Assembly (NCBI RefSeq): GCF_041296385.1
Contig: NC_091017.1
Location: 53,132,214 to 53,196,213, forward strand
Direction: 5' to 3'
Length of the DNA: 64,000 bases
DNA from: Aphelocoma coerulescens
Taxonomy: Eukaryota; Chordata; Aves; Passeriformes; Corvidae
Under the pieces are notes generated by a model. That model worked only from the letters and a program-made list of their open reading frames with translations. It ran no database searches and was not told where the DNA came from. The position numbers and the translations under genes are program-made. The number at the start of each line of letters is the position of its first letter. Position 1 is the first letter of the stretch. Below are positions 25,001 to 36,536 of the stretch, in pieces.

Positions 25001-26910
25001 TATGTACAACAGTGGTGATAACTGCTCTCAGTTAAACACTTGTGCTTGAGATTATTAAGAACTCATGTACCTCCAGAATATTCAATGTCACTCCCTCCTC
25101 ACAAAAATAACCAAAAAGTGATGATGAATACGATTTCTGAATGTTTTTTCAATTATTTGAGAATAAAATTTCCTTCTTGTTTTTTCTTGGTAAGTTTTTA
25201 CTCGTAAGACAAACTCTCTGTGGAGTCATGGGTCAGAATTTACTTTGTATTACACTGGGTAGAGTTGGGCACTTCTTCTTGGGTCTTGCAAGAAGTGCAT
25301 CTTGGTTGGGAGTAATTTCTTTAGGAAAATGAGCTGTATCTAAAGTTTGTTTGTCTTGAAGAAACTAAGAATCAGCTCCCAAGTGCCCTGATCACTGGGC
25401 TGTGTAGTGATGGTCCTGCTCCTTACTGTCTGGCCCAGAAGAACTGGGTTCTTTTTTACAGAATATCGTTATTTCAAGGGATGGCTTGCTCTGATTCAAG
25501 AGGAGTCTGTGCTCATGTGGTTGTGGAAGTCTACTGAGTTGTAGATCTAATTTTTAACCGCTTCAGGCCAAAGAGAGTATTGAACTCAATTACCCTGTTT
25601 CCTGTGGGAGTGCTTCATCTACTGCACCGTTTTCTGTGCTTTCAGAAGTAGTTATGGCAGTGTTTTGGGAGATCTGTGTTCATAGCAGAGTTGTATCATT
25701 CCTCCGTTACCTGTGCTCAGAACTCACAAGGGGGCCTAACACAGGCTGCGCAAACCAAGGTTGTGGAATTCAGGGAAGCCTGCTATGAGTACAGCAGCTA
25801 AAGCTGCTGTATTCCAGCATTACCACAGGCAAAATGTCAGGCAGACACTGAAGACTTTAATATGAAAATGTAGACAACTGTGGACTGCAGGAAGTCAAAC
25901 AGGTATTGTCTAAATGTCACATGCATTGAGGTTCCTAATATTCACCTAAATCCTTAACTTTGTGCCTGAATGTTTTAGATGTCACTTGTGGATAAGGATG
26001 GTAATTAAGCTATCGTGAAATCTTGGTTTGAAACATTTACAACTTCTGAATAAGCTGTTGATTAAGAAAAACTTCTGACAATTAATTAACTCTCTCCAAT
26101 ATTATTTATATTTCTCTTGTGGAAAATGAGGATAAGATTACAGACCTTGTCATCTCACTCAGGCTGTTTCAACAGACAGAGCTACCACTCTTTATTCTCA
26201 TCCTGAACTGCTGTTTTGGATTTTCAGATAAATCCAACATCTTTAAGTTTACCATCCTGCTTGCTAGATAAACCTGGTGGTAGGACTGTGTTGAGACTGA
26301 ATCACTGGAATAGGAGGAGGATTATCAAGTGAGTTACTGCTAGCAGCTCACACTATACCAGTACCATATGCATTTTCAGTATTAATGTCTTTACTTTGAA
26401 CAGTGGAAGTAGGAAAAGAAGTCGAACAGGACACTGCACAGGATGAGTCTCAAAGTGGTCAGATGACATGATGCTTAGCAGTGTCAGAAGAGATACATAC
26501 AACTTCACAAATGCAGCTTTCTTCGTTTCTGCTGTCTGTAGAGGGTCTGCAGTGTCCAGTAACCAGGCGTATCAGGAATAGTTGATAATTTTATTATCAG
26601 CTAGGAAAATTTCCTTCCACATAGTCTTTGTGCCATGCTGGAACAAGAAACATTGCAGAATGACGGAAAATTACTCTGCAAATCCTATTTATGCCTACAG
26701 GCTTCTCATTCAAGGCAGTAAACAGGCAGTGAGGTTTTGGGGTGGTATAAATCCAGTCTCTTTGCTGCAATTCCTTAAGAAATAGTTGTTACAATCCGGT
26801 TTAGACCCAGGAAAGCCAAGCAAGCTAAGTCTCTGAGCACAAACCGGAAAGAACTTAGAAGGTTCAAAATATTCCCAGAAACGAGTTTAAAACCAAACGA
26901 GGTTAGATGT

Positions 26911-27770
26911 TGTTGCCAAAAAATGGATGTATTTTATTTAATAGTAGAGAGGCAAAGAGAAGGGAAGAGAAAAGAAAGAGAGAAAGAAATGGAAAAAAGA
27001 AGTGTGCGTGGGGGTGGGGGACAGGGAGAGGTGACAGGGGTTAGGTGGAAGCACATCACCCATCCGAGGGTCCCAACGAGGTCTCGTTGCTCCCCTCCGT
27101 CTGCTCTGCTGGTGCTGAGGGTCCCCCGTCGCCGCCGTGGCCACGGCACCACACGCTGCCACACCACGCTGCCACACACCCAAGAGTGCAGAATTCCGTG
27201 GATTAATACATGCTGTGGGCCAGGTGGGAACACCCACGTGCCTCCCTTGCAGGGGCTGGCTTGACACTGTCCCTTGCAACACTGAGGGTCTGTTGCATCA
27301 TCTCTGGGGCTCTGGTGCAGGGTCTGGGGACCCCTTTGAGGGGGGCCCCTGTGATGGGCCATGTCACCCCTTCTGCTGTGGATAAGCTTCTCCCCCCGCC
27401 CGGTGAGGACCCCTCAGCTGGGCTCCTCTGCACAGGGGAGGATGGGCAGTCACTGCATCTCTGACCAGAGGCCTTTCCCAGGTACCCAAAGCCTCTCCTC
27501 CCTCCATCCCTTGGTGCGAGGGTCTGTGTGAGCCTGGCAGCTGATAGCCCTGGGGCTGTGGTCTCCACCTTGGAGGTGTTAAGCCTGTGCTCTGTGAATG
27601 TCCCGAGCCCTGAGTTGTTGCTTTATCTTATCTTCATCATCGAGCAGTGTCAGGCCTCAGGGCCCCATTCAGGATGTGGGAGTCTTCTCTGAAGCTTTTT
27701 TAATACAGTTTTAAAAGTCTTCTAAGAAAATGTTTAAGTCATAAAATATAATATTTCAGTCTCTGACAAT
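26911..27770 (-). mobile_element. Probable songbird ERV LTR, minus orientation
   Basis: A GC-rich block (about 27.0-27.65 kb) abruptly embedded in AT-rich intron. On the minus strand its 3' part carries AATAAA (TTTATT on + at 26933-26938) followed by sequence ending in GGCAACA near 26911, the layout of an R/U5 end finishing in CA. The inner part is C/G-rich with blocks typical of songbird LTRs. It holds overlapping open frames up to 142 codons (26934-27362 minus) that are low-complexity and not a recognisable viral protein. The left end is fairly clear; the right end is a guess. No coding provirus is attached, so this would be a solo LTR. Confidence 0.45.
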
Positions 27771-28903
27771 AGTTCAGCTTCTGTTTGTGCCAGTCAGTCT
27801 GATGAGCCGCTCTTTACAGAAAGGCATGTTCAGCAGAGCCAGCCAGAGGGATAAGCCACAGAGACTGGCATTTACAAGACTAATATTATTTATGTTGTAG
27901 ACTTCAGTCTCTCGAGGTTCTTTGGGAAGAGGCTGTCAGGGTAATGGATGCATTTACTCCTGTGCCCTGACACAACCAACTTTGATGTGATTGATCTTCC
28001 TGACAAAGAGGATAAACTATTAGTCATCCTTTGGGAAGACACTGTCTGGAATTAATAAACCTATCATCCAATTTCACCTTATCACATGGAAAATTTTATT
28101 TATTAGTCAATTTCAAATAAAGGAGCATTGACTTCATAACAGTTTCAATCTTACTATTAAATATTAATTTGGAATTTTGTTTTTGTTTCTGTTTAAAAAG
28201 TATGACATTTCTCCAGTATATGAGATCATAGTCTTGATAGAGTTAGGTTTAAAAAATATAAAATACATGTTTAGGCATTTGAAAGGGTTTGGATATTTGT
28301 AGTTTGTGCAGCTCAATTGAATTCAGAAAATATAGTTTTTCTCTGTTCTTTTGTATTCCACTCATAGAACAGAAAATGTGATTTGCAAACTCTACAGAAT
28401 ACTGTGTTAAGTTATAATTTTATATAGTACTTAAAAAAATCAGACAGCATTTTTGTACATGTCTTCTATTGTCACCCAAAACAAAGATTATAATAGTACC
28501 TTGATTCCTTAATAAAAGAAACAAGAACATGAAGCTCTTGAATAATTAGTAATGGATTATTTTAATTATAAGGTAATTTGTGTTTAGCCTTATTCCTTAT
28601 TATGTATTTTACACTTTTTAAAAATGAAATGCCTATCCAACTTGAGTTCATCAGAAATGTTTAGAAATTTCAATGAAGCTGCAAGTCTGTGGATATTGGG
28701 TAAGGTTAACTAAATTATATGGATTGTGCTACACTGTCCACCAGAAAGAAAATTTTCACACAACTTGTCGTTAAGACTCTATAAGCCATTTACAGCATGT
28801 ATTTAAATCATGTAGCTGTGTAATAAAGAGGGAGGACTGCTATTGAAAACATAGGAGTTACTGATGGACACCAGAATGATAAAACTGCTTTTTTGTTTTT
28901 CAG

Positions 28904-29048
28904 GTCTTAGGAACAGATGAGGATAATATGGGGGATGGTTGCTCTCAGAAACTGGCTTCTGCCAAGTTCCTTCGACTGTTGCTCCTGATACTGATTCCAT
29001 GCATCTGTGCCCTTATCCTTTTGCTGGTGATCCTGCTTACCTTTGTAG
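28904..29048 (+). CDS. CORIN: CORIN exon 2 (signal-anchor transmembrane segment)
   Basis: Second coding exon, 145 nt, entering in phase 0 after a CAG acceptor at 28901-28903 and leaving in phase 1 at a GTGAGT donor (29049). It encodes residues about 26-73 and the first base of codon 74. The cytosolic end VLGTDEDNMGDGCSQKLASA is followed by FLR and a hydrophobic helix of about 24 residues containing LILIPCICALILLLVILL. This is nearly identical to the human corin signal anchor, which has the same IPCICAL core. It makes corin a type II membrane protein with the protease outside the cell. The internal ATG at 28928 (codon 34) has a strong start context (A at -3, G at +4). It could start a short-tail form of about 16 cytosolic residues if an alternative first exon were used. 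Confidence 0.93.
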
Positions 29049-32000
29049 GTGAGTGCTTTTTTAATTAAAGAGACACTTTTTGAATTAAGGAGACTAAAAC
29101 TAAGACCACATTCTCAGGTACTAAAGTAATTGTGGGCATTAGACATACATCTTAGCATACCTACCTAACAAACTAATCTACCAAGTGACTGTTTGTTACA
29201 GAGAAATAAATATGTCATTTAGATTTCCATCTTTAAAACATATTCAAAGTGTCCATGAGGAAACATTTTCTGATTTTCTCAAGGCAGACTTTTGAGGAAC
29301 ACACTACCTTGAACATGTAAAATGTAGGTAGTTTTCAGCAGTCATTTTATAAGCACAAAATATATTCTTGTTATAACTTTAGACCACTGTCAGTGGAATG
29401 GAATATTTATCCATTTTGTTTATATGCAAACCTGATTCTTATTTTCAGGTGAAATTTATTTTATAAATAGCCACAAATCTTTCTGAACAGCATACAAAAA
29501 ATTACTGTTTAACTAAGGAAAACCATGTTCATTTCTTCTACATATGAAATATGTATCAATGCAGAACTCCAAATATGTTTTGTGGAAACTGGTTCAAGGT
29601 ATCTTAGATTTCATAATGGTTTAGTCTGTTAAGTAATTTTGTGTGTGTTTTACATAATTAAAAAGTGCTAACTTATTACCATCAATTTTTTAAAGTCTTC
29701 CCTTTGTTACCTTTAGAAAAGCTGACATATCATTAAATTGCTTCAAGACAACATGAAAAAGAAAGTAATACTAGCATTTAAAGCAGTAGTAATACTAGCA
29801 ATTAAAGCATTATTTTTTCAGGAAAAAAAAGTAAAAAAAATTGCTTATAGTGCTGAGTGGTTTGGGGATTTTTCCCTTTTTCTTTTTGTTAATGATAATA
29901 TTTTCTAGTTGACCTTCCTTAAGTACTTCAGAAACACATCTGAAATGAGTGGGGTAATGTATCCAGTATCCAGATATAAATCTATTTTCCTATTTGAAAC
30001 ACTCCAATTCCAATATGCATCAAACAGTCAAACAGTTAGCAAGCATAGGAAGAAACTAACTATGTCCCAAAAGCACTGTCAAAATCATGACAATTTAAAT
30101 CTGTTTTCTCGATTCAGTCTGTAAAGGATATGCAATAAGACATTGTAGGCCTGTTCTTTCCATTTAGTTTAAGTTGAGGAAGTACAAAAACCCCCCAAAG
30201 CTAGTGAATGTTATGACTGACAAGTGAGTCTTGGGTTGTATCTCTGAACTAAGAACAGTCTGAAATGGATTAAGATCAAGTAAGTCTTGCAATTAGGAAA
30301 TATGAAGCTGTTAAATTTGCTTTCCTTACGTCTAGCATTCCATCTGTATATTTCATATCCTCTGTCCTAGATTTTCATTCTTTGGTGAGAAAGCAGATAA
30401 AAAAGCAGGTGTATTAACATCAGCTCTACTCAGTCTCCTCCTGAGGCATGTATCAACCTATCATTAAAATGTATGAAATCCTCTGGGAAACAGGGCCTGT
30501 TCTGATCCTACTTACATAGCAAAAATCGTGACTATCTCCTCTTAAGTCAAAGCAGTTAGTGTAGGGTGAAGAACAAGGCTTGGTGTTATAACCCAAGTCT
30601 AAAACTGGCAAAGGTCCCTTCAGAAGCAGCTTTTGAATTAACATATTATAATTTACTATTCTTCTCAGCAGCCTTCATTTTCTATGCATTCATAGCCTAG
30701 AAGCAAACATATTTGATGACCAGAGTTAGATGAAGTAATGCTGTGGACGTTTTTAAAGTGTGTATAATATAATATAGTCTGTTTTAGTAACAGAATACAC
30801 TATATCCAGAATAGTTTGTCATTTCAGGTCAATAATAACTGACTTCTAATACTGGTATGAAGTCTTACAGTATAAGAAATAAGTTGATAGTACTGACCAA
30901 CTAATAGAAATTATTTAATATATAGGAAATTATGTTTTTACTTTTTTTCATAAAATAGAGGAGTTAAATTCTGTGGTTGTCATCCTAGTATCTTTCACTG
31001 GTGCATAAAACAAATAGAAAGCTCCAGTATATAGTTTAGAACTTTATGAACTTTTTTTATTTGACTTTGGCAATTAACTCATTAGGAAACTAGACCTTTT
31101 ATATTTTGTTAGAAAATATTTTGTTTCCTGTGGTAAATTTTTAGGTAATTATTCTTTTCCTTCTGTAATATTTTTTGATTAAGGCATATACACATGAAAA
31201 ACCGTGAGTGCACCTGAGAACTTTTCTATGCATTTTCCCTACATCTCTTTTGTTGCCTGCACATCACTGCAAGCTCTGATGTTGAAGAAACAGAAAAGTT
31301 GATGTGGGTTGAAGGAGACAGGAAGAGCAATACAGTTATATTGTAGTAATGGAGAATATCCTACTTGAGATGTCATGGGGCCCTGTTTTCAGAATACAAC
31401 ATTAATCAATCTTCCAAAAATTATTTACTATCTGAGTATTCAAGACCCAAAGCCTTGAAAAAGTAATTTTGTTAGAACTGTGTACAAAGGAAAGACAAAC
31501 TGTCAGTAGAGATGCACATTATTTTGACTAAAGATACAAGAGACTTTTATGGTGCATAGAAGAAAATATCAGTCTGAGGTGTTTTGCTTTGATTTCTCTA
31601 AGTACTTACATTCTGGCTCTGCATACTTTGCTGTCTCTCACTAGGAGTATGGCATGCTTGTCAACCTGGAGAAGAAAACTTTGTAACGAATAAAAGTTCT
31701 TTTCCTTACAGAGAGAGTGTGTTCTAAGCCACTTTAGAAAGTCCTTCACATGCTAATAAGCATTATACCAAATTAAATTTTTTTTTGATTGTAGGATAAT
31801 TGCGTCCCATTGCAGTTATTTATCTGGGAAAGGAAAATGCTTTATAGTTACAGTTCCACAAAGGGGGAAGACAGAAAGACAGACAGAAAAAAAGAAAGAT
31901 AACAAGAAAGTCTATTACTACATCTTAGCTGATGTGCAATTGTTTGGTATACTATGGGACCTTTATAGTATCAGTAGTGTGCCCATTTCTCCAGAGTTCA

Positions 32001-35000
32001 GAGTCACAGGTACAGACCCTGCTGGAGAAATCTCAGTTCATATGTGCTGGCCAGTTGTAGTAGTGAAGCAGTGCTTTATTTCCTTAGCAACTGCCCCATC
32101 CATTACCCATACTTTGGTTGGCTGCTTTGCTCTGTTTCATTAGCTTTTAAACACACTTGGTCTTTTTGAGCTTTCCTGCTCTGAACTGCTAGAAATCTTC
32201 CACAGCTTACACTGCCAGAATCTCAATTTACTAGCCTGAACAGTGTGACTATTTCTTAGATATCTTAACTGTCCATTTCTAAGTAAACTCTCCATTTTTA
32301 AAAACCTGTCCATATTTAAGAAAAACATTTATTCCCCAACATAGACAGCAACTGGAAAATGAACTGCTGGAAAGCTTTGCTTTGAGCTGAATGAGTCTGG
32401 TCCCAGTGCCTCTGTTTTGTACCAAGCACAGTGAAGGCCAGCATACTGTATGTTTCTGTCATGTGGACATGCCCAGCTGTAGCTGGAGACACAAATCCAA
32501 AAATGGTTACATTGGCTACTATTTCTCAACTAATTAACTATCTGGCTTATGATTTACTATCTACAGCTCTGTATGAACTCAAGTCTGAAGAATAGTTGGA
32601 TACAGTGTGCCTGTATATATGAATAAAATGCATGTTCTGTATGTGTTGCATGTCTGTTGGCAAACATTGACAGAGAGTAATTAATTTCTCTTCACTGAAG
32701 AGATTAGAAAAGAACTGATTGTTTTAAAGCATGACTCTGTTTTCTTAGGTATCTTGCAATTTAAAAATAGATGCTATAAAAACATATCCAGTAAGCTTGA
32801 TTTAAGATTTAAGGTATACAATAGTATTTTTAGGGGAAGGGTGGGGATAAGGATGAAAATCAAAGCATGTGGGAGCCCAGCCCAGAGAGTGGACTCTGAA
32901 GCCTGGAATGAGGTGCCTGAATTCGCTGTGGTGCATTGGCAAAAGGAGAGGATAGGAGGAAAATGTGGGGGAAGAACGAAGTGACTCAGGAAGGTGATCC
33001 AAAACTCTTGCAAACTAAGTGGAAAGAGCATTGTCATCTAGAACTAGCAAGTGGGGAATGCCAGAGGCCTATGCCTGCCTCCCTCAACGGCATATGTACC
33101 TGAGCCAGGCTGATGTTATTTTGGAGGGAAAAAATGTTAAAAAGAATTTTAATACTACTCATTGTCAGCTGAGATGATACAACTAGGAAGTCCTTTTGTG
33201 TAGAAGGGGTTCATCGTGTGGTCCCCCTGTTAAGAAGTGGAGTTGTTATCACTAGGAAACTGTAAAAATAGAACAAAACCTGCTATTGTTGGAAAGATGG
33301 TTTGAAGAAACAAACAAGCATTTGGGGATGTCAGTGAAAGAAGTCAATGACCTTATGGCAGTGATAGACAGAGGTATTATTTGTTGTTCCAGAAAGAATG
33401 AAATAAGAAGAATGAAATAAGTCTGAGTGAGGATAGAATCCAGTGGGTAGCTTCAATATTCTGCTTCACAGTATTTATTTGACCACTGTATTAAACCAAA
33501 GGGGGTTTTCAAACATCTTTCAAGAGTTTACCTGTCTTGTAAATTACCTGTCTTATTGCCTCCTATTCTGCTGAGTGATATATAAATAGCTAATCATTTA
33601 AAGTTTAATTTTAAATCAGTATTAGTAGCTCTTCGGGACCAATATTTTACAGACTTTTTCTATTTTTATGCTGAGTGGAGGAGAAGAGAGGAGTCTAGGG
33701 AGGAGGAGAGAGAATGTGAAAAAATACCTTAAGCTATTCTTGAATTATGGAAAAATACTATGCACTTTCCCAAAGGAGTTAAAAAAGATTATTTTAACTT
33801 TCTGAAAACTTCAAAAAAACACTAGTTAAGTTTGAAACTTGAAACAATGTAGGTATCTGAATGCTAGAGATTCAGCGCTTTATTTGAACACAAATATCTG
33901 GCATCCAAATAAAGCTACGTTTAAGTGACCACAATTTCTGAGCACAACCACTTCCTCTTCCTTAGGCTCTAGCAAATCATATTAATACTAGTCCCCATTT
34001 GTGAAAATGCAGCAGATTCATTCTTCCCGTTTGGTTTGACCGGAGGATTCAAACAAAAAAAATGCTGCCTAAATAATTTGCAGGCAGGAGATTTTTAGTT
34101 GCTTCTGTAAAATACACACAGTAAATTCCTCCAAACCCCAATGATATATGAAGATCTGCTGGTGGAAAACCAGAAACCTTAACATTTATATATATATATA
34201 AAGTTCTGGGTTTGTCCAGTAGAAGTTAGACATATTTACTCACAGCTAGTGACACTGGAGCCAAAACAATCCAGGGTGGATAAATGAAGATATGGTAAAT
34301 CTCAAATGGTAACTCTTCCATTGAAATTCACTATTTTTCAGAAATTTCACAAGTTTTTCTTCCTGTTTCTATTTATTATACTTAAAGTTTACTCAGGTAA
34401 AAAGAAAATGCTGACATTGCTCCTTCTCAGCTATTCTACTTCTCTTCTACCCCTACCTGCAAAACTTTCCAACCCAAAGTCACTTCAGTTGGATTCTTCT
34501 GACATTTTTAGTTACTTGTAGCTGTGATTAAAAAACATTTCTGCCTGCCCAGTCCTTGAATTTCAGACCAGTTAGCAGATTTATTCTAGCAGCAGAGTGC
34601 ATGAAGAAGTGAGAAGAGGAATTCCGTAATGGGAATGGGCTCAGGATATCCTTTGGGGGCCCTGTGTGGTGCTTGGAGTTGGCAGAGGGGTAGGTTTGTC
34701 TAGGAAAAGAGCCTGGGGTGGTGGGGGGTGTACAAAGCCTGACTGAGAGGTGATGGTGTGACCAGCCATTTTGGTAAATGCAATAACCAAACTGAAGTCT
34801 AGGAGAGATGGTGGTGGGTGTTCTGTAGACTTAGGAGTCATAGAATCATAGAAAGATCATCTAATTCCAACCCCCCTGTCATGTGGGGTTCATCTGTACC
34901 AAGCAGCTAATGAAGGATAAAATGAACATGAAGAAAAGTTATTATCAATTCTTGCCAAGGTACTTAGAAACATTTGGGAGACTTCATGTTTTGAGAATTC

Positions 35001-36083
35001 CTTTAAATTTTTCTTTATAATCAAGTCTAGATGAACTGTGTTTATTATGATTGTTAAGCTCTTTTACATGACCAGCCAGTGGCAAAAATTGCTTTTCCTT
35101 TTTACCAAAAATTTCTTATATTGTAATACAGACTGGTGTTTCTCTTCTAGCATTAAATATGACTCTAATATACTTGGTTAAAAAATTTGAGATGGTATTT
35201 GTAGTTTTTATTATAGATAATTAAGTTATATGTTCTACATATGTTTAAGATGTCTTCTTTATTATTTGGATTAATAGGTTAAAGATCAATTCTCTTACTA
35301 CGTAGTTTAAATTCCTGATCCTTTGGGATACATCTACTTATTGTTATGCAGCTGTTTTGATTTGTGAATTATAATTACTCGCAACTATTCAACACATACA
35401 ACTAAGCAAAATCTGGTTTTGTCCATAATGTAATAAATGGTCAAAACGTAAAGCTGGCAAGTGACTAAAATTTTAGATAACAAGTGTATATTTAAAATCC
35501 AGTGTCAGAGAAGAATGACAAAGAACTCATGGGCCTATATTTAGCAGTGGTAGTTAAATTATATAATCCTATATAGAGAAAACAGTACATCTTTCCATTT
35601 TACAAATTAGTGAATATGAAATATATTGAAAATGTATTGATTCCCTTAGCTTCAGAATTAGATTTATGAAGATGGTGGTACTATGAAACCAAGAGAAGAT
35701 GCAATTTAAAAGGAGAAAAAAATAGCATTGTCCATCTTCTTAACACTATGATAGAATGAATCGTGTTGGAGCTCCTTGAAATTGCACTCTGTAGTTTTGA
35801 ACATGTAAATATACAGTGACATACTATAAATACGATCAAAACATTTTAAGCTCATGGAGCATTTGTTTCTCTATTTATCCCACAGCAACCATGTTTTATG
35901 TGCTACTGTTATTTTGTTACTACATAAAATTCTTCAGTTTAGTTGTCTTTAATTCGGATTTTGAAATAAAAATATTTTTTAAATCTGTGTCATTATATTA
36001 ATTATAAGCTTTCCAAAACAAGCTGGTAACAATTATTCTTCCAGGTGATGGTAATTTTGGTGGTTTTTTTGCCTTTCTTGCAG
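29049..36083 (+). other. CORIN: CORIN intron 2
   Basis: A 7.0-kb AT-rich intron from a GTGAGT donor to a GCCTTTCTTGCAG acceptor. It contains a CR1 end at about 34.84 kb, a short purine/GACA-rich tract at about 31866-31910 and a local 24-bp duplication near 29764-29811. The open frames of 62-87 codons (for example 32754-32984 and 32774-33037) overlap each other on opposite strands and match no family I recognise. Confidence 0.8.
34838..34915 (-). mobile_element. CR1 LINE 3' end fragment
   Basis: On the + strand the segment begins TCATAGAATCATAGAA and continues GATCATCTAATTCCAACCCC. This is the reverse complement of an avian CR1 3' terminus, which ends in repeated ATTCTATG octamers, so the element lies on the minus strand. 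The usual segment between the octamers and GATCATCTA (the 'gggttggaagggacct' block) is missing, so the copy has an internal deletion as well as the usual 5' truncation. Confidence 0.75.
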
Positions 36084-36536
36084 GAGTGTTAGAAAAAACA
36101 TGCTATTATTCAAATGGAAGCGAGGGCCTCACATTTAATGGTGACTTTGAAACGTCTGATGATCTTTTGCCAAACATGGTTGAAAATAGTTCCAAGACTG
36201 CTCCCACAGTGGATCTCAGCACACCGCCCTCTTCCCGGACCACCACGTCTTTATCCCACTTTGACCAAATGGAGAAGAACTCAAATATATTTAGAGAGTC
36301 TTCCCAGGAACATTCCTTTGCTCTCCCAACTCAAGCCACAGTGCTCAATCATCAGCCTGTCTATGATGCTGCTTTGGCAGAGGGCTCTGATGACAACACC
36401 CGGTTGTTTGCCACTGCAGAGGAGATGACTTTGTGGTCTACAGATGCTTCTTTTAACAACACAGAGAGGATGACTACTCTGCCAGTATTAAGTCCTACCC
36501 ATCTGTCTGTGTCACAAAAAATGGATCTGAAAAAAA
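36084..36536 (+). CDS. CORIN: CORIN exon 3 (extracellular stem)
   Basis: Third coding exon, 453 nt, phase 1 in and phase 1 out, between a TTGCAG acceptor and a GTAAGT donor. It encodes residues about 74-224, directly after the transmembrane helix. It begins VLEKTCYYSNGSEGLTFNGD, aligning with the human TLQKVYFKSNGSE segment. It contains WSTDASFNNT near its end, aligning with human WTTDAS, so orthology is good at both ends. The middle is Ser/Thr/Pro-rich (STPPSSRTTTSLS and TTLPVLSPTHLSVS) with three N-glycosylation sequons (NGS, NSS, NNT) and no folded domain. This matches a glycosylated stalk holding the protease domains away from the membrane. At about 151 residues it is more than twice the human stem of roughly 67. 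A single unpaired cysteine occurs near the start. Confidence 0.9.

Larger units (their letters stand above)
10515..28903 (+). other. CORIN: CORIN intron 1
   Basis: An 18.4-kb intron from a GTAAGG donor to a TTTTTGTTTTTCAG acceptor. It contains the rest of the CpG island, a second GC-rich patch at about 14.33-14.86 kb, an LTR-like repeat at about 15.4-16.2 kb, a three-copy 38-bp tandem repeat at 21929-22042 and another LTR-like block at about 26.9-27.8 kb. The stretches 11.95-14.3, 16.25-21.9 and 22.05-26.9 kb are AT-rich with only short open frames of no recognisable family (for example 13199-13471 and 20559-20909). Confidence 0.75.

Noticed and set aside
26934..27362. 142-codon minus-strand frame and overlapping frames at 26.9-27.6 kb
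   Set aside because: They lie within the LTR-like GC-rich block, mutually overlap on both strands and have low-complexity Ser/Phe/Pro composition.
29764..29811. Direct duplication of about 24 bp (GTAATACTAGCA...) in intron 2
   Set aside because: A simple local duplication in AT-rich intron, with no sign of function.
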